Assembly (NCBI RefSeq): GCF_001870735.1
Contig: NZ_MORL01000005.1
Coordinates: 331,736-395,735, forward strand
Direction of reading: 5' to 3'
Source of the DNA: Arsenicibacter rosenii
GTDB taxonomy: Bacteria; Bacteroidota; Bacteroidia; Cytophagales; Spirosomataceae
DNA length: 64,000 bases
Position 1 is the first letter of the stretch. Each line of letters opens with the position of its first letter. The notes under the pieces were generated by a model that saw nothing but the letters and a program-made list of their open reading frames with translations, made no database searches and had not been told where the DNA came from. This document shows positions 24,444 to 34,033 of the stretch, piece by piece. A program made the position numbers and the translations under genes.

Positions 24444-25049
24444 TTACTTCGAATACAATTCGACGATCAACTGCTCGTTAACGTTTTCAGGGATCTGATC
24501 GCGGTCAGGGTAGCTAATGAACTTACCTGACAGCTCCTGTGAATCCCATTCAACCCAGTTGTAGCGTTTTGCATTGCGGGCAGAAAGGCTATCTGTGATA
24601 GCTTCCAGTGATTTTGATTTTTCCCGAACGCTAACAACCTGGCCTGGTTTCAGTGAGTAAGACGGGATGTTTACCACTTCACCATCTACTACGATGTGCT
24701 TGTGTGTAACCAGCTGACGGGCAGCCCGACGAGTTGGGGCGATACCTAAACGGTAAACCGTGTTATCCAGACGAGCTTCGCAAAGCTTCAGCATGTTTTC
24801 ACCGGTAATGCCTTCTTTAATGGCAGCGCGGTGGAACAGTGCGCGGAACTGGCGCTCCAGGATACCGTAGATATATTTTACTTTTTGTTTCTCCATCAAT
24901 TGGAGCGCGTATTCCGACTGCTTCCGCTTACGGCCGCGTCCATGCATACCTGGAGCGTAATTTTTCTTTTGAAGCGCTTTGCTCGGGCCGAGGATTGGCT
25001 CACCAAACTTGCGCGCGATTTTGGCCTTAGGGCCTGTATAACGTGCCAT
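24444..25049 (-). CDS. rpsD: Ribosomal protein uS4
   Basis: 201 residues starting [19 protein letters not shown], with the S4 RNA-binding domain ([33 protein letters not shown]) and ending LIVELYSK. It binds 16S rRNA early in 30S assembly. Order rpsK-rpsD-rpoA is standard. S4 is the usual translational repressor of alpha operons in enterobacteria; no such site is evident here. Confidence 0.98.
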   Translation of the reverse strand: MARYTGPKAKIARKFGEPILGPSKALQKKNYAPGMHGRGRKRKQSEYALQLMEKQKVKYIYGILERQFRALFHRAAIKEGITGENMLKLCEARLDNTVYRLGIAPTRRAARQLVTHKHIVVDGEVVNIPSYSLKPGQVVSVREKSKSLEAITDSLSARNAKRYNWVEWDSQELSGKFISYPDRDQIPENVNEQLIVELYSK

Positions 25050-25057
25050 TCGTTAAA

Positions 25058-25120
25058 TGAAAGAATAACTGTGGAACATGAACAGACACAACCAAATGTC
25101 GCCTGCCCGTATTCATTTCA
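25058..25120 (-). repeat. Stem-loop between rpsK and rpsD
   Basis: TGAAAGAATA (25058-25067) pairs with TATTCATTTCA (25110-25120) with one bulged base. The stem starts 7 bp after the rpsK stop codon. Confidence 0.5.
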
Positions 25121-25127
25121 CCCGTTT

Positions 25128-25523
25128 TTAAACGCGACGGCGCTTGGGCGGCCGGCAACCATTGTGTGGTAGCGGGGTGATATCGCGGATTGTAGTTACT
25201 TCGATTCCTGAATTCTGGATAGTACGGATTGCTGATTCGCGACCGGCGCCAGGGCCTTTTACGAATACTTCAGCCTTCCGCATACCTAATTCATGAGCGA
25301 CAGCCGCACAGTTCTGGGCAGCTGTTTGTGCAGCATAAGGCGTATTTTTCTTTGAGCCTTTAAAGCCCATTTTACCTGCTGATGCCCAGGAAATAACCTG
25401 GCCGTTCATGTTGGTAATCGAAATGATAATGTTGTTGAAGGAGGCCTTGATATGTACCTGACCAACCGATTCTACAACTACTATCCGCTTTTTCGCTTTG
25501 TCTTTGCGTTTTGCTTGAGCCAT
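25128..25523 (-). CDS. rpsK: Ribosomal protein uS11
   Basis: 131 residues with a Lys/Arg-rich start and the S11 core [33 protein letters not shown] and [15 protein letters not shown] at the C-terminus. Standard position between rpsM and rpsD. Confidence 0.98.
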   Translation of the reverse strand: MAQAKRKDKAKKRIVVVESVGQVHIKASFNNIIISITNMNGQVISWASAGKMGFKGSKKNTPYAAQTAAQNCAAVAHELGMRKAEVFVKGPGAGRESAIRTIQNSGIEVTTIRDITPLPHNGCRPPKRRRV

Positions 25524-25532
25524 TGTTTTCAG

Positions 25533-25596
25533 AGTTTCGGTTTACAGCCCTGCAGCATAATCTCACGACTAAACTGGCTGCTGTAAAGAGGAAACT
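25533..25596 (-). repeat. Stem-loop between rpsM and rpsK
   Basis: AGTTTC (25533-25538) and TTTACAGC (25541-25548) pair with GAAACT (25591-25596) and GCTGTAAA (25580-25587). The stem starts 8 bp after the rpsM stop codon. Confidence 0.65.
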
Positions 25597-25604
25597 GTTA
25601 ACTG

Positions 25605-25982
25605 TTACTTAGTTGCTTTCTTCTTGTTAGCAACTGTTTTACGCTTACCCTTCCGCGTACGTGAGTTGTTCTTAGTGTGCTGACCACGAACTGGCAGCCC
25701 TTTCCGGTGACGGAGACCACGATAGCAACCGATGTCCATCAGTCGCTTGATGCTTAACTGAATTTCTGAACGCAGAGCACCTTCAACTTTATGTTCGTTG
25801 CTAATGATCGTACGAATTGCGCCAGATTCTTCATCCGTCCACTCGCTTACTTTCTTATCGAAGCTAATACCGGCTTCAGAAAGGATTTTCTGAGCTGTGC
25901 TCCGGCCAATTCCGTAGATGTACGTGAGAGCGATCTCACCACGTTTACGGTCTGGAATATCAACACCTGCAATACGTGCCAT
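25605..25982 (-). CDS. rpsM: Ribosomal protein uS13
   Basis: 125 residues starting [20 protein letters not shown] with [15 protein letters not shown] and the basic [19 protein letters not shown] tail that contacts 16S rRNA and tRNA. Standard position after rpmJ. Confidence 0.98.
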   Translation of the reverse strand: MARIAGVDIPDRKRGEIALTYIYGIGRSTAQKILSEAGISFDKKVSEWTDEESGAIRTIISNEHKVEGALRSEIQLSIKRLMDIGCYRGLRHRKGLPVRGQHTKNNSRTRKGKRKTVANKKKATK

Positions 25983-25988
25983 AAATAA

Positions 25989-26105
25989 TTAACCTTGTCT
26001 TTGCTTGTATCTTGGGTTCTTCTTGTTAATCACGTAGAGCTTACCTTTCCGGCGGATGACAATGCAATCCTCGCTACGTTTTTTGATAGACGCCTTAACT
26101 TTCAT
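25989..26105 (-). CDS. rpmJ: Ribosomal protein bL36
   Basis: Short gene of 38 codons read directly from the minus strand: [19 protein letters not shown], then [19 protein letters not shown], then TAA at 25989-25991. This is a full-length bL36 with only one of the four zinc-ribbon cysteines (C14), a zinc-independent form. It lies 6 bp upstream of rpsM and downstream of infA, as in most Bacteroidetes. Confidence 0.96.
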   Translation of the reverse strand: MKVKASIKKRSEDCIVIRRKGKLYVINKKNPRYKQRQG

Positions 26106-26108
26106 TTC

Positions 26109-26188
26109 GATTTACGTTTTACGATTTACGATTTTAGAACTACGCCATACGGTTTGTGCCGTCATTCGCAATCCGTAATGCGTAAATC
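26109..26188 (-). repeat. Imperfect 22-bp inverted repeat of GATTTACG words over the infA stop
   Basis: Left arm 26109-26130 is three related words (GATTTACG, TTTTACG, ATTTACG). Right arm 26167-26188 is its imperfect reverse complement and overlaps the infA TGA by two bases. It fills the rpmJ-infA gap and resembles the word-built hairpins at 2191 and 8584. Confidence 0.75.
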
Positions 26189-26405
26189 ATTTGTATCGGT
26201 ACACAATTCGCGCCTTACTTAAGTCATAAGGCGACATCTCTAACTTAACGCGATCACCTGGTAAAATTTTGATGTAATTCATGCGCATCTTACCAGAAAT
26301 GTGAGCAATTACTTCATGCTTGTTTGCGAGTTCTACGCGGAACATTGCATTCGATAATGCCTCTAAGATTACACCATCCTGTTCAATAGAAGACTGTTTA
26401 GCCAT
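26187..26405 (-). CDS. infA: Translation initiation factor IF-1
   Basis: 72 residues: an S1-like OB fold ([59 protein letters not shown]). It occupies the A site of the 30S subunit during initiation. It lies 8 bp downstream of map and upstream of rpmJ, as usual in this phylum. Confidence 0.98.
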   Translation of the reverse strand: MAKQSSIEQDGVILEALSNAMFRVELANKHEVIAHISGKMRMNYIKILPGDRVKLEMSPYDLSKARIVYRYK

Positions 26406-26413
26406 AGCTGATT

Positions 26414-27244
26414 TTAAGCCGTCACTACATGGTTCATGTCAATCATCAGACTGGTGTTGGCGGTAACCGCTTCGATATACTCGAAAGTTGTTAAAATTTC
26501 AGGTTTACCTTTGCGAACCAGAACCGTATGTTCAAAATGGGCGGAAGGCTTCCGGTCAGCCGTACGAATTGTCCATCCGTCACGCTCCTGAACGATTGCT
26601 TTTTTACCATAATTGATCATCGGCTCAATTGCCAATACCATGCCTTCTTTTAGTTTCGGTCCCTGGCCTTTTCTCCCGTAGTTTGGTACTTCCGGCGCTT
26701 CATGCAGGTCTTTGCCCACACCATGCCCTACGAGTTCCCGTACTACCGAATATCCGAAACGTTCTGCATACGTTTGTACCGCATACCCGATATCACCGAC
26801 ATTTCCTCCCTCAACGGCCTTCGACAGACCTATATAAAGCGATTCTTTCGTCCGCGATAACAGCTTGCGTACACCGGCATTTACTTCTCCTACCGGATAG
26901 GTGTAAGCACTATCACTATGAAAACCGTGAAGCTTCACACCGCAATCGATTGAGATAATATCACCGTCACGTAACTCATAACGCCCTGGTATGCCATGCA
27001 CGACTACATCATTGACTGAAATACAGAGCGACGCCGGGAATTTATTGTAGCCTTTAAATGACGGTTCACCACCGTTATCTCTAATAAACGTTTCAGCTAC
27101 GGTGTCAAGTTCCTTCGTGCTAATTCCAGGCCGAACCAGTTTGGCAACCTCCGCATGTGCACGACCCAACACCTGAGCGCTTTGTTTTATCAGAGCAATC
27201 TCTTCTTCACTCCGGAGATTAATCATCGTGCTTTTACGAAACAT
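26414..27244 (-). CDS. map: Methionine aminopeptidase, type I
   Basis: Removes the initiator Met from nascent proteins. The 276-residue pita-bread fold has metal ligands in [20 protein letters not shown] (two Asp), [18 protein letters not shown] (His), [10 protein letters not shown] (Glu) and the final Glu in [11 protein letters not shown] 27244 overlaps the secY stop (TAATG), suggesting coupled translation; ATG 27226 (MINLRSEEE) would match the family's usual N-terminus and is the alternative. Confidence 0.96.
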   Translation of the reverse strand: MFRKSTMINLRSEEEIALIKQSAQVLGRAHAEVAKLVRPGISTKELDTVAETFIRDNGGEPSFKGYNKFPASLCISVNDVVVHGIPGRYELRDGDIISIDCGVKLHGFHSDSAYTYPVGEVNAGVRKLLSRTKESLYIGLSKAVEGGNVGDIGYAVQTYAERFGYSVVRELVGHGVGKDLHEAPEVPNYGRKGQGPKLKEGMVLAIEPMINYGKKAIVQERDGWTIRTADRKPSAHFEHTVLVRKGKPEILTTFEYIEAVTANTSLMIDMNHVVTA

Positions 27245-28557
27245 TATGCTGCTACTGTTTCTGTCCGACCCTGAATACGGCCGGATTTCATTAAGCCTTC
27301 GTAGCGTCGCATTAACAAATAGCTTTCAATTTGCTGCAACGTATCCAGCACAACACCAACCATGATCAGAAGGGATGTACCACCAAAGAACTGTGCAAAA
27401 CCAGTTGTCATACCCAGCAGGTTAGCAATCGCTGGTAAAATGGCCACAATAGCCAGCATAACAGCTCCTGGTAATGTAATACGGTCCAGAACCAGACCGA
27501 TGTATTCTGAAGTAGCAAAACCTGGTTTGACACCCGGAATAAAGCCACCACTACGCTTCATATCATCAGCGATTTGATTCGGGTTTACCGAGATCGCTGT
27601 ATAGAAAAACGTAAAGATGATAATCAACAAACCGAAAAGCAGGTTATACTGCCAGGTTGTATATGTTTGGAATGCATTCTGTACGCCGGCCGCGAAATCA
27701 CTCTTTTCGGCAAAAAGGCTTGCCACATAAGTAGGGATAAACATCAGCGCCTGCGCAAAGATAATCGGCATTACACCGGCGGCATTCAACTTTAATGGCA
27801 GATACTGGCGCTGACCACCTACTACTTTATTACCGATTACCTGCTTTGCATATTGAATAGGAATCCGGCGTACCGCTTGCGTCAGTACAACGGCACCCAT
27901 TACGACAAAATACAGCGCAACGATTTCAAGTACGAAGATGAGCAACTGAGCTGACCCACGTGACATGGCTTCACCGGCAATTGCTCCGGGAAAACGGGAA
28001 ACAATACCGATCATAATAATCATCGAAATCCCGTTACCGATACCTTTATCGGTAATCTTCTCACCCAGCCACATACAGAAGATTGTACCGGCCGTCAGAA
28101 TAAACAGAGAAGATATCGTAAACAATCCGCGATCGATCAGTAATGCATCTGCCGGAATAGTGGTCCGGATATAGGTCATTGCCTGTACTGCCGTCACAAA
28201 GATTGTCAGAATACGCGTAATCTGATTAAGCTTCTTACGGCCGGACTCCCCTTCTTTCTGCATTTTCTGGAAATACGGGAGTGCCAGCGTCAGAAGCTGG
28301 ATAGCGATTGAAGCCGAGATATACGGCATGATACCTAACGCAAAGATGGACGCTTTGCTGAACGCCCCACCCAGGAAGGTGTCTAACAAACCCAACAAAC
28401 CTTGCGGGTTTAAATTCAGACGCTTAGGATCGACGCCTGGCAATACAATAGCTGTACCAAGGCGAAAAACCGTGATAAACAAGAGAGTGTTAAGAATACG
28501 TGTTCTTAACTCCTCAATCTCGAAAATATTTTTAAGAGTGGTTATGAAACGGTTCAT
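27244..28557 (-). CDS. secY: Protein translocase subunit SecY
   Basis: 437 residues with ten predicted membrane helices: TRILNTLLFITVFRLGTAIV opens helix 1, the plug follows, and IMPYISASIAIQLL is helix 2; MWLGEKITDKGIGNGISMII and GGFIPGVKPGFATSEYI are conserved cytoplasmic loops. It forms the inner-membrane Sec channel. Standard position after rplO. Confidence 0.98.
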   Translation of the reverse strand: MNRFITTLKNIFEIEELRTRILNTLLFITVFRLGTAIVLPGVDPKRLNLNPQGLLGLLDTFLGGAFSKASIFALGIMPYISASIAIQLLTLALPYFQKMQKEGESGRKKLNQITRILTIFVTAVQAMTYIRTTIPADALLIDRGLFTISSLFILTAGTIFCMWLGEKITDKGIGNGISMIIMIGIVSRFPGAIAGEAMSRGSAQLLIFVLEIVALYFVVMGAVVLTQAVRRIPIQYAKQVIGNKVVGGQRQYLPLKLNAAGVMPIIFAQALMFIPTYVASLFAEKSDFAAGVQNAFQTYTTWQYNLLFGLLIIIFTFFYTAISVNPNQIADDMKRSGGFIPGVKPGFATSEYIGLVLDRITLPGAVMLAIVAILPAIANLLGMTTGFAQFFGGTSLLIMVGVVLDTLQQIESYLLMRRYEGLMKSGRIQGRTETVAA

Positions 28558-28585
28558 AAAGGTATCCGGCCGTTGCCGTGCTCAC

Positions 28586-29056
28586 TTATTGATTCTGCTC
28601 TGCTTCCTGTGTCGGAACAACTGCCTTACCACCTGCTTTTTCAATTGCTTCTTTGGCAGTCGCTGAGAAAGCATGGGCATGGATTTCAACAGCCACTGTC
28701 AGTTCACCACGGTTCAAAACCTTGATCAGGTCTTTTTTACCGGCTAAACCGTGCTGTTGCAGAAACGCCACATCAACAACCTTAGCCTCGAACTTCTCAA
28801 CTAATGTCTGGATGCTGTCCAGGTTGATTGGCTTATACTCAACGCGTGTCGGGTTACGGAAACCAAACTTAGGAACACGGCGCTGTAATGGCATCTGACC
28901 ACCTTCGAAGCTCAGCTTGCGGCTGTAGCCTGAACGTGATTGTGCACCTTTGTGGCCACGGGTAGAGGTACCACCCATGCCTGAGCCTTGGCCACGGCCG
29001 ACTCGCTTGCGCTCTCTAACGGAACCTTTAGCCGGTTTGAGGTTTTCTAATTTCAT
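28586..29056 (-). CDS. rplO: Ribosomal protein uL15
   Basis: 156 residues from MKLENLKPAKGSVRERKRVG; the frame is open to 29128 without homology, and the internal ATG starts the conserved N-terminus. The basic glycine-rich segment GRGQGSGMGGTSTRGHKG is typical of L15. Order rpmD-rplO-secY is standard. Confidence 0.97.
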   Translation of the reverse strand: MKLENLKPAKGSVRERKRVGRGQGSGMGGTSTRGHKGAQSRSGYSRKLSFEGGQMPLQRRVPKFGFRNPTRVEYKPINLDSIQTLVEKFEAKVVDVAFLQQHGLAGKKDLIKVLNRGELTVAVEIHAHAFSATAKEAIEKAGGKAVVPTQEAEQNQ

Positions 29057-29081
29057 TTCTTTACTGGTTTGTAATCGAAAA

Positions 29082-29128
29082 TTGTGGTTCATATCTATGG
29101 GATGTCCCGAATAGATCATGAACCACAA
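29082..29128 (-). repeat. Long near-perfect stem-loop between rpmD and rplO
   Basis: TTGTGGTTCAT, ATCTAT and GGG (29082-29101) pair in order with ATGAACCACAA, ATAGAT and CCC (29106-29128), leaving an ATGT loop and small bulges: about 20 pairs. It begins 6 bp after the rpmD stop. Confidence 0.8.
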
Positions 29129-29134
29129 ATTTAC

Positions 29135-29314
29135 TTAAATTTCTTCTACTTTAACTAAGTGTTGAACCTTGCGGATCACACCAGCGATAGCATTGTTATA
29201 TTCTAACTCGATGCTACGGTTAATCTTGCCTAAGCCCAGAGACTTGATAGCATTTTTCTGCGTTTGCGGACGGTCAATCGTGCTTCTGACCTGTGTAATA
29301 CGTACCCGTGCCAT
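29135..29314 (-). CDS. rpmD: Ribosomal protein uL30
   Basis: Short gene of 59 codons read from the minus strand: MARVRITQVRSTIDRPQTQK, then NAIKSLGLGKINRSIEL and HLVKVEEI, stop at 29135-29137. It matches bacterial L30 in length and in the GLGKINRS motif, and lies between rpsE and rplO as usual. Confidence 0.96.
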   Translation of the reverse strand: MARVRITQVRSTIDRPQTQKNAIKSLGLGKINRSIELEYNNAIAGVIRKVQHLVKVEEI

Positions 29315-29326
29315 GTTTTTTACGAA

Positions 29327-29842
29327 TTAACCGTTGAACACTTTTGCAAGACTAATACCACGCTGGAATGCAACCTGGTGAGGAGCCCGCATTTTTTTCA
29401 GAGCGTCAATAGTTGCTTTTACCACATTGTGTGGGTTAGACGAACCTTTTGACTTTGCCAATACGTCGCGTACGCCTGCACTTTCCAGTACCGCACGCAT
29501 CGCACCACCGGCAATTACACCTGTACCAGGAGCAGCCGGCTTTAACAGTACAAAACCACCGCTGAATTTACCTTCCATTTCATGAGGTACAGTATGTTTC
29601 AGCAAAGGTACTTGCACTAAGTTTTTCTTAGCATCTTCAACTCCCTTTGCGATTGCATCGGTTACTTCGTTAGCTTTACCCAGGCCATATCCGACAACAC
29701 CGTTGCCATCGCCCACCACTACGATTGCTGAGAAACTAAAACGACGACCACCTTTAACCACTTTGGCTACACGGTTAATGGCTACTACGCGTTCTTTCAG
29801 ATCCGCTTCGTTTACTTTAGAAGGTCTTGCGTTCGTTACCAT
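29327..29842 (-). CDS. rpsE: Ribosomal protein uS5
   Basis: 171 residues: the dsRNA-binding-like domain ([35 protein letters not shown]) and the C-terminal domain ([35 protein letters not shown]). It is involved in translational fidelity. Standard position between rplR and rpmD. Confidence 0.98.
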   Translation of the reverse strand: MVTNARPSKVNEADLKERVVAINRVAKVVKGGRRFSFSAIVVVGDGNGVVGYGLGKANEVTDAIAKGVEDAKKNLVQVPLLKHTVPHEMEGKFSGGFVLLKPAAPGTGVIAGGAMRAVLESAGVRDVLAKSKGSSNPHNVVKATIDALKKMRAPHQVAFQRGISLAKVFNG

Positions 29843-29845
29843 ACC

Positions 29846-30199
29846 TTAGAATTTGAGGCCACCCTCCCGGGCACCATCAGCTAATGCTTTTACTTTACCG
29901 TGATACAGATAGCCGTTACGATCAAACACAACAGCTGTAATGTTTTTACCGGCCGCTTTTTCAGCCAGTCGTTGACCTACTTGTTTTGCAGTTTCAACGG
30001 TAAAGCCATTTGCTTCGCTCTTGATTTCGCTTGATGAAGCGAAAGCCAGTGTATGACCAGCTACATCATCGATTAACTGAGCGTAGATTGCTTTATTTGA
30101 ACGGAATACTGACAAGCGGGGACGTTCAGATGTGCCTGAAATTTTTGCCCGGATGCTGTATTTAATCCGTTGTCTTCTTTCTGTTTTCTTAAGTGCCAT
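29846..30199 (-). CDS. rplR: Ribosomal protein uL18
   Basis: 117 residues from [20 protein letters not shown]; five codons upstream are open but non-conserved. [20 protein letters not shown] is the 5S rRNA-binding core. It is 3 bp from rpsE. Confidence 0.97.
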   Translation of the reverse strand: MALKKTERRQRIKYSIRAKISGTSERPRLSVFRSNKAIYAQLIDDVAGHTLAFASSSEIKSEANGFTVETAKQVGQRLAEKAAGKNITAVVFDRNGYLYHGKVKALADGAREGGLKF

Positions 30200-30252
30200 G
30201 TTATTTGATTCCAACCAAATCGGCCAAAAAATCTATTTTACCGGAATGAAGC

Positions 30253-30305
30253 GTTTGAATGCGTGCACTTTAGCTGTATAACACAAATAAAGTACCCATT
30301 CAAAC
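30253..30305 (-). repeat. Nested stem-loop between rplF and rplR
   Basis: GTTTGAATG (30253-30261) pairs with CATTCAAAC (30297-30305), and ACTTTA (30267-30272) with TAAAGT (30288-30293). The stem starts 9 bp after the rplF stop codon. Confidence 0.7.
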
Positions 30306-30314
30306 ACATCAAAC

Positions 30315-30869
30315 TTATTTCTTAGAGGCAGACTTACCAGCTTTGCGGCGAATAACCTCACCAACAAAACGGATACCTTTACCTTTGTAAGGCTCAACTT
30401 TACGCAGTGACCGGATTTTGGCCGCGACGTCGCCGATTAATTGCTTGTCGATACCTTCCAGGATTACTTTAGGGTTCTGACCTTTTTCTGTTACGGCTGT
30501 AACCTTGATTTCGTCAGGCATTGCCAGGAAAACATTGTGCGAGTAGCCAAGGTTCAATTCAAGAACATTATTAGCTACTGACGCCTTGTACCCTACACCG
30601 ACTACTTCCAGTTCTGTTTTGTATCCGGTGCTAACGCCAACAACCATGTTATTTACCAGTGCGCGATACAGGCCATGTAAAGCCTTATGACGCTTCTGAT
30701 CGGTCGGACGTGTCACCTGAATCTGGCCTTCTTCTACAGCTACTTCGATATCAGGATCGATAGCTTGTGTCAAGCTACCCTTAGGGCCTTTAACCGTCAC
30801 CACGCTCTTGTCGACCGTCAGTGTAACGTTGCTTGGCAGGGCAATTGGTTTTTTACCTATACGTGACAT
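30315..30869 (-). CDS. rplF: Ribosomal protein uL6
   Basis: 184 residues with the duplicated L6 fold: MSRIGKKPIALPSNVTLTVD at the start and the C-terminal RKVEPYKGKGIRFVGEVIRR signature. Binds 23S rRNA near the factor-binding site. Confidence 0.98.
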   Translation of the reverse strand: MSRIGKKPIALPSNVTLTVDKSVVTVKGPKGSLTQAIDPDIEVAVEEGQIQVTRPTDQKRHKALHGLYRALVNNMVVGVSTGYKTELEVVGVGYKASVANNVLELNLGYSHNVFLAMPDEIKVTAVTEKGQNPKVILEGIDKQLIGDVAAKIRSLRKVEPYKGKGIRFVGEVIRRKAGKSASKK

Positions 30870-30882
30870 TGTTCAATACGAA

Positions 30883-31281
30883 TTAGTAAACGTAACACAA
30901 TACCTCACCACCCACGTTCAGTGTTTTCGCTTCCTTATCGGTCATAACACCTTTAGAAGTTGAAACAATGGCTACACCTAAGCCATTCAGGATGCGCGGC
31001 AGGTTATCAGCCGACCGGTACTGACGAAGACCCGGGCGGCTTACGCGCTGCAGATCTACGATAGCCGGTTGCTTCGTTACCGGGTTATACTTAAGTGCGA
31101 TCTTGATCGTACCCTGCGGGCCGTTTTCATCGAACTTGTAGTTCTGAATGTATCCTTTGTCAAACAGAACTTTTGTAATCTCTTTTTTTATGTTGGATGC
31201 AGGAATTTCCACAATCCGGTGCTTTGCACGGATGGCGTTTCTGACGCGCGTCAGATAATCTGCTATTGGATCTGTATTCAT
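30883..31281 (-). CDS. rpsH: Ribosomal protein uS8
   Basis: 132 residues from [20 protein letters not shown]; the open frame to 31329 has no homology. The C-terminal [19 protein letters not shown] motif is diagnostic. In E. coli S8 represses the spc operon; no such site is evident here, but a candidate promoter lies just upstream. Confidence 0.97.
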   Translation of the reverse strand: MNTDPIADYLTRVRNAIRAKHRIVEIPASNIKKEITKVLFDKGYIQNYKFDENGPQGTIKIALKYNPVTKQPAIVDLQRVSRPGLRQYRSADNLPRILNGLGVAIVSTSKGVMTDKEAKTLNVGGEVLCYVY

Positions 31282-31326
31282 CTCCTTTGAGAGTTGCTCG
31301 CAAACCCCTTGTTTTAAAAGAGCTTG

Positions 31327-31357
31327 CAAAATTACGGAAACAGAACTACAAATAAAA
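31327..31357 (-). promoter_or_regulatory. Candidate internal promoter upstream of rpsH
   Basis: On the minus strand TAATTTTG (31327-31334) matches the Bacteroidetes -7 element exactly; 19 bp upstream is TTTT (consensus TTTG). It lies in the 107-bp rpsN-rpsH gap, the widest in the spc part after rplF-rplR, next to a small AGCG/CGCT stem. Confidence 0.35.
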
Positions 31358-31388
31358 ATTTGCTAGCGTGACTGTCGCTGCCAGATTT

Positions 31389-31658
31389 TTACCAGCTTGC
31401 TTTTGTTACACCAGGGATTTTACCTGCACCGGCCATTTCGCGGAATGTAACCCGTGAAATGCCGAATTTGCGCATATAGCCCCGAGGACGGCCAGTTAAT
31501 TTACAACGGTTGTGAAGCCGTACGGGTGATGCATTACGCGGTAACTTGTCGAGTGCGGCATAGTCACCTGCTTCTTTTAATGCAGCACGTTTGGCAGCAT
31601 ACTTAGCTACCAGTTTCTCGCGCTTCCGCTCACGTGCCTTTACTGATTCTTTTGCCAT
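31389..31658 (-). CDS. rpsN: Ribosomal protein uS14
   Basis: 89 residues: [58 protein letters not shown]. The zinc-ribbon CxxC pairs are absent, so this is the zinc-independent form. Standard position between rplE and rpsH. Confidence 0.97.
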   Translation of the reverse strand: MAKESVKARERKREKLVAKYAAKRAALKEAGDYAALDKLPRNASPVRLHNRCKLTGRPRGYMRKFGISRVTFREMAGAGKIPGVTKASW

Positions 31659-31686
31659 TTTTTAAAGTCTTTACCGGGTTGGTTAC

Positions 31687-32241
31687 TTACTTTTTGCTGC
31701 TTGCAAACGGCATTCCGAGTGCTTTCAGCAGTTCATAGCTTTCGTTATCAGAGCCCGCCGTTGTAACAAACGTAATATCCATACCAGAGATTCGCGTCAC
31801 TTTATCGATGCTGATTTCCGGGAAGATAATTTGTTCTTTGATACCGAACGTGTAATTACCACGACCGTCAAAGCCCTTATCGTTGATTCCTTTGAAGTCA
31901 CGAACCCGTGGTAATGCTACCGCAGTCAGACGGTCAAGGAATTCAAACATCCGATCTCCGCGAAGCGTTACTTTTGCTCCGATCGGCATGCCTTCACGCA
32001 GTTTAAAGTTTGAAACGGCTTTCTTTGCTACCGTTGCCACGGCTTTCTGACCTGTGATTTGTGTAAGCTCATCAACGCCTACGTCAACCAGTTTTTTGTC
32101 AGCTACTGCCGCTCCGATGCCTTTGTTGATAACAATTTTAGTCAGACGCGGTACTTGCATGACCGACTTATACTGAAATTTGTCCTGCAACTGGGCGACT
32201 ACTTCGTTCAGATATTTTTCTTTTAATCTAGGTGTTGCCAC
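31687..32241 (-). CDS. rplE: Ribosomal protein uL5
   Basis: 184 residues with [20 protein letters not shown], the conserved [19 protein letters not shown] and the C-terminal [20 protein letters not shown]. Binds 5S rRNA and contacts the P-site tRNA. Confidence 0.98.
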   Translation of the reverse strand: MATPRLKEKYLNEVVAQLQDKFQYKSVMQVPRLTKIVINKGIGAAVADKKLVDVGVDELTQITGQKAVATVAKKAVSNFKLREGMPIGAKVTLRGDRMFEFLDRLTAVALPRVRDFKGINDKGFDGRGNYTFGIKEQIIFPEISIDKVTRISGMDITFVTTAGSDNESYELLKALGMPFASSKK

Positions 32242-32276
32242 TGTCTTCGCTCGTTTAAGAATGATACATCGACGAA

Positions 32277-32621
32277 TTAAGCAATAAACTTACCCGTCTT
32301 CTTCGAGTACCGCTGCAACTTACCGGCGTCGTTCAGGGCACGGCCCGTACGGGTAGCTTCTTTGGTAGCCGGATCGATCAACTTCAGGTTGCTGATATGA
32401 ATCGAACCTTCTGTTTTTACCAGTTCCCCTTGCGGGTTCTGAGCCGTTGGTTTGATGTGCTTTGTGATCAGATTAACACCTTCTACCAGAGCACGCTCTT
32501 TTTCAACCAGTACTTGTTTCACAACGCCTTGCTGGCCTTTTGAATTACCGGCAATGACTAAAACTGTATCGCCAGTTTTAATGTGAAATTTGTGGCGGGG
32601 TTTTGTCGTCTTCTTTTCCAT
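32277..32621 (-). CDS. rplX: Ribosomal protein uL24
   Basis: 114 residues with the KOW motif [20 protein letters not shown] and the conserved [14 protein letters not shown] and [14 protein letters not shown]. One of the assembly initiators of the 50S subunit. One base from rplN. Confidence 0.98.
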   Translation of the reverse strand: MEKKTTKPRHKFHIKTGDTVLVIAGNSKGQQGVVKQVLVEKERALVEGVNLITKHIKPTAQNPQGELVKTEGSIHISNLKLIDPATKEATRTGRALNDAGKLQRYSKKTGKFIA

Positions 32622-32622
32622 C

Positions 32623-32991
32623 TTACAATACCTCCGGGGCTAACGATACAATTTTCATGAATTGTTTCTCGCGCAGCTCGCGGGCAACCGGCCCGAAAAT
32701 ACGAGTACCACGAGGTTCGTCGTTGTTGTTCAGCAATACGGCCGCGTTATCTTCGAACCGGATATACGAACCATCTTTACGACGAATTTCTTTTTTCGTC
32801 CGAACGACAACAGCTTTAGAGACTGTGCCTTTCTTCATATTGCTTGACGATAAAGCCTGCTTTACCGTTACTACGATTTTGTCGCCTACCGATGCATAGC
32901 GCTTGCCCGTACCGCCCAGAACGCGGATGACGAGCACTTCTTTTGCGCCACTATTGTCGGCTACGCTCAATCTTGATTCTTGCTGTACCAT
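32623..32991 (-). CDS. rplN: Ribosomal protein uL14
   Basis: 122 residues starting [20 protein letters not shown], with [19 protein letters not shown] and [20 protein letters not shown]. Part of the 50S inter-subunit bridge. Confidence 0.98.
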   Translation of the reverse strand: MVQQESRLSVADNSGAKEVLVIRVLGGTGKRYASVGDKIVVTVKQALSSSNMKKGTVSKAVVVRTKKEIRRKDGSYIRFEDNAAVLLNNNDEPRGTRIFGPVARELREKQFMKIVSLAPEVL

Positions 32992-32994
32992 GGC

Positions 32995-33285
32995 TTATTT
33001 CGCCTTTTCAATGATCTCGACTAATCTCCAACGCTTATTCTTGCTCAACGGACGAGTCTCCATGATGCGCACTTTGTCGCCAATCTGGCACTCGTTATTC
33101 TCGTCATGAGCCATGAACTTCTTTGTACGGTGCATAAACTTACCATACATCGGATGCTTTACTTTGCGGTCTACTGCAACCGTGATGCTTTTCTGCATTT
33201 TGTTGCTAACCACACGACCAATCCGCTCTTTACGGCTATTCCGTTCTACGGTTGGCTGCTGATCTTGTTTTGCTTGCTCTTCCAT
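32995..33285 (-). CDS. rpsQ: Ribosomal protein uS17
   Basis: 96 residues: a short Gln/Glu-rich N-terminus precedes the OB fold [20 protein letters not shown] with [19 protein letters not shown] and the C-terminal [19 protein letters not shown]. Three bases separate it from rplN. Confidence 0.97.
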   Translation of the reverse strand: MEEQAKQDQQPTVERNSRKERIGRVVSNKMQKSITVAVDRKVKHPMYGKFMHRTKKFMAHDENNECQIGDKVRIMETRPLSKNKRWRLVEIIEKAK

Positions 33286-33298
33286 TCGTAGTCGCTAT

Positions 33299-33493
33299 TT
33301 AAGCCTGGCGCGTTTTGATCGTTAATTCTGTATTCAGACGGGCGATAAGCTTGCGGTTCTCACGGATACGCATCGGATTTTCGATAGGTGATACCGCGTG
33401 GGCAAACTTAAGTTTTAACAACCGGTCCTGTTCTGCAGCGATTTGCTCGCGCAATTGTTCGACAGATAATGCCTTGATTTCTTCCTTTTTCAT
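33299..33493 (-). CDS. rpmC: Ribosomal protein uL29
   Basis: 64 residues forming a two-helix hairpin (MKKEEIKALSVEQLREQIAA, then RIRENRKLIARLNTELTIK). It lies at the peptide exit, near the SRP and trigger factor site. Standard position between rplP and rpsQ. Confidence 0.97.
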   Translation of the reverse strand: MKKEEIKALSVEQLREQIAAEQDRLLKLKFAHAVSPIENPMRIRENRKLIARLNTELTIKTRQA

Positions 33494-33515
33494 GACTTGT
33501 GTCTAAACGCTAGGC

Positions 33516-33941
33516 TTATTCTTGCTCCTGATAATCACGGCGCACCACAAACTTGGTCCGTACCGGTAATTTTTGAGCTGCAAGCCGCAGCGCTTCCATC
33601 CCTGTTTCGAGTGGCACACCAGTTGCCTCAAACAGGATGGTACCCGGTTTCACAACCGCTACCCAATATTCGGGAGCACCTTTACCTTTACCCATCCGAA
33701 CTTCGGCCGGTTTCTTAGTAATCGGCTTGTCCGGGAAAATGCGAATCCAGACCTGGCCTTCGCGTTTCATAGCCCGCGTAACTGAGATACGGGCTGCTTC
33801 TATCTGACGGGCCGTAATCCAGCCTGGCTCCAGAGACTTGATCGCAAATGTACCAAAAGAAATTTGGTGACCACGTGTTGCAAGACCTTTGACTCTGCCT
33901 TTCTGCTGCTTACGGAACTTAGTTCTTCTTGGCTGTAACAT
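33516..33941 (-). CDS. rplP: Ribosomal protein uL16
   Basis: 141 residues starting [20 protein letters not shown], with the conserved [19 protein letters not shown] and [19 protein letters not shown]. Needed for A-site tRNA placement. Confidence 0.98.
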   Translation of the reverse strand: MLQPRRTKFRKQQKGRVKGLATRGHQISFGTFAIKSLEPGWITARQIEAARISVTRAMKREGQVWIRIFPDKPITKKPAEVRMGKGKGAPEYWVAVVKPGTILFEATGVPLETGMEALRLAAQKLPVRTKFVVRRDYQEQE

Positions 33942-33961
33942 TTCTCTTGAATGTTAGCGTC

Positions 33962-34033
33962 ATAAGTCGAAAGTCTAAAGATGATTATCGTTAAAAACGA
34001 CGGTTAACTTTTGACTTCTGACTTTCGACTTAT
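33962..34033 (-). repeat. Inverted repeat of AGTC words between rpsC and rplP, over the rpsC stop
   Basis: ATAAGTCGAAAGTC (33962-33975) and its exact reverse complement (34020-34033) flank a 44-bp loop that contains further AGTC(T/A)AAAG pairing. The right arm includes the rpsC stop codon. The arms are repeats of a 7-8 bp word around AGTC. Confidence 0.85.
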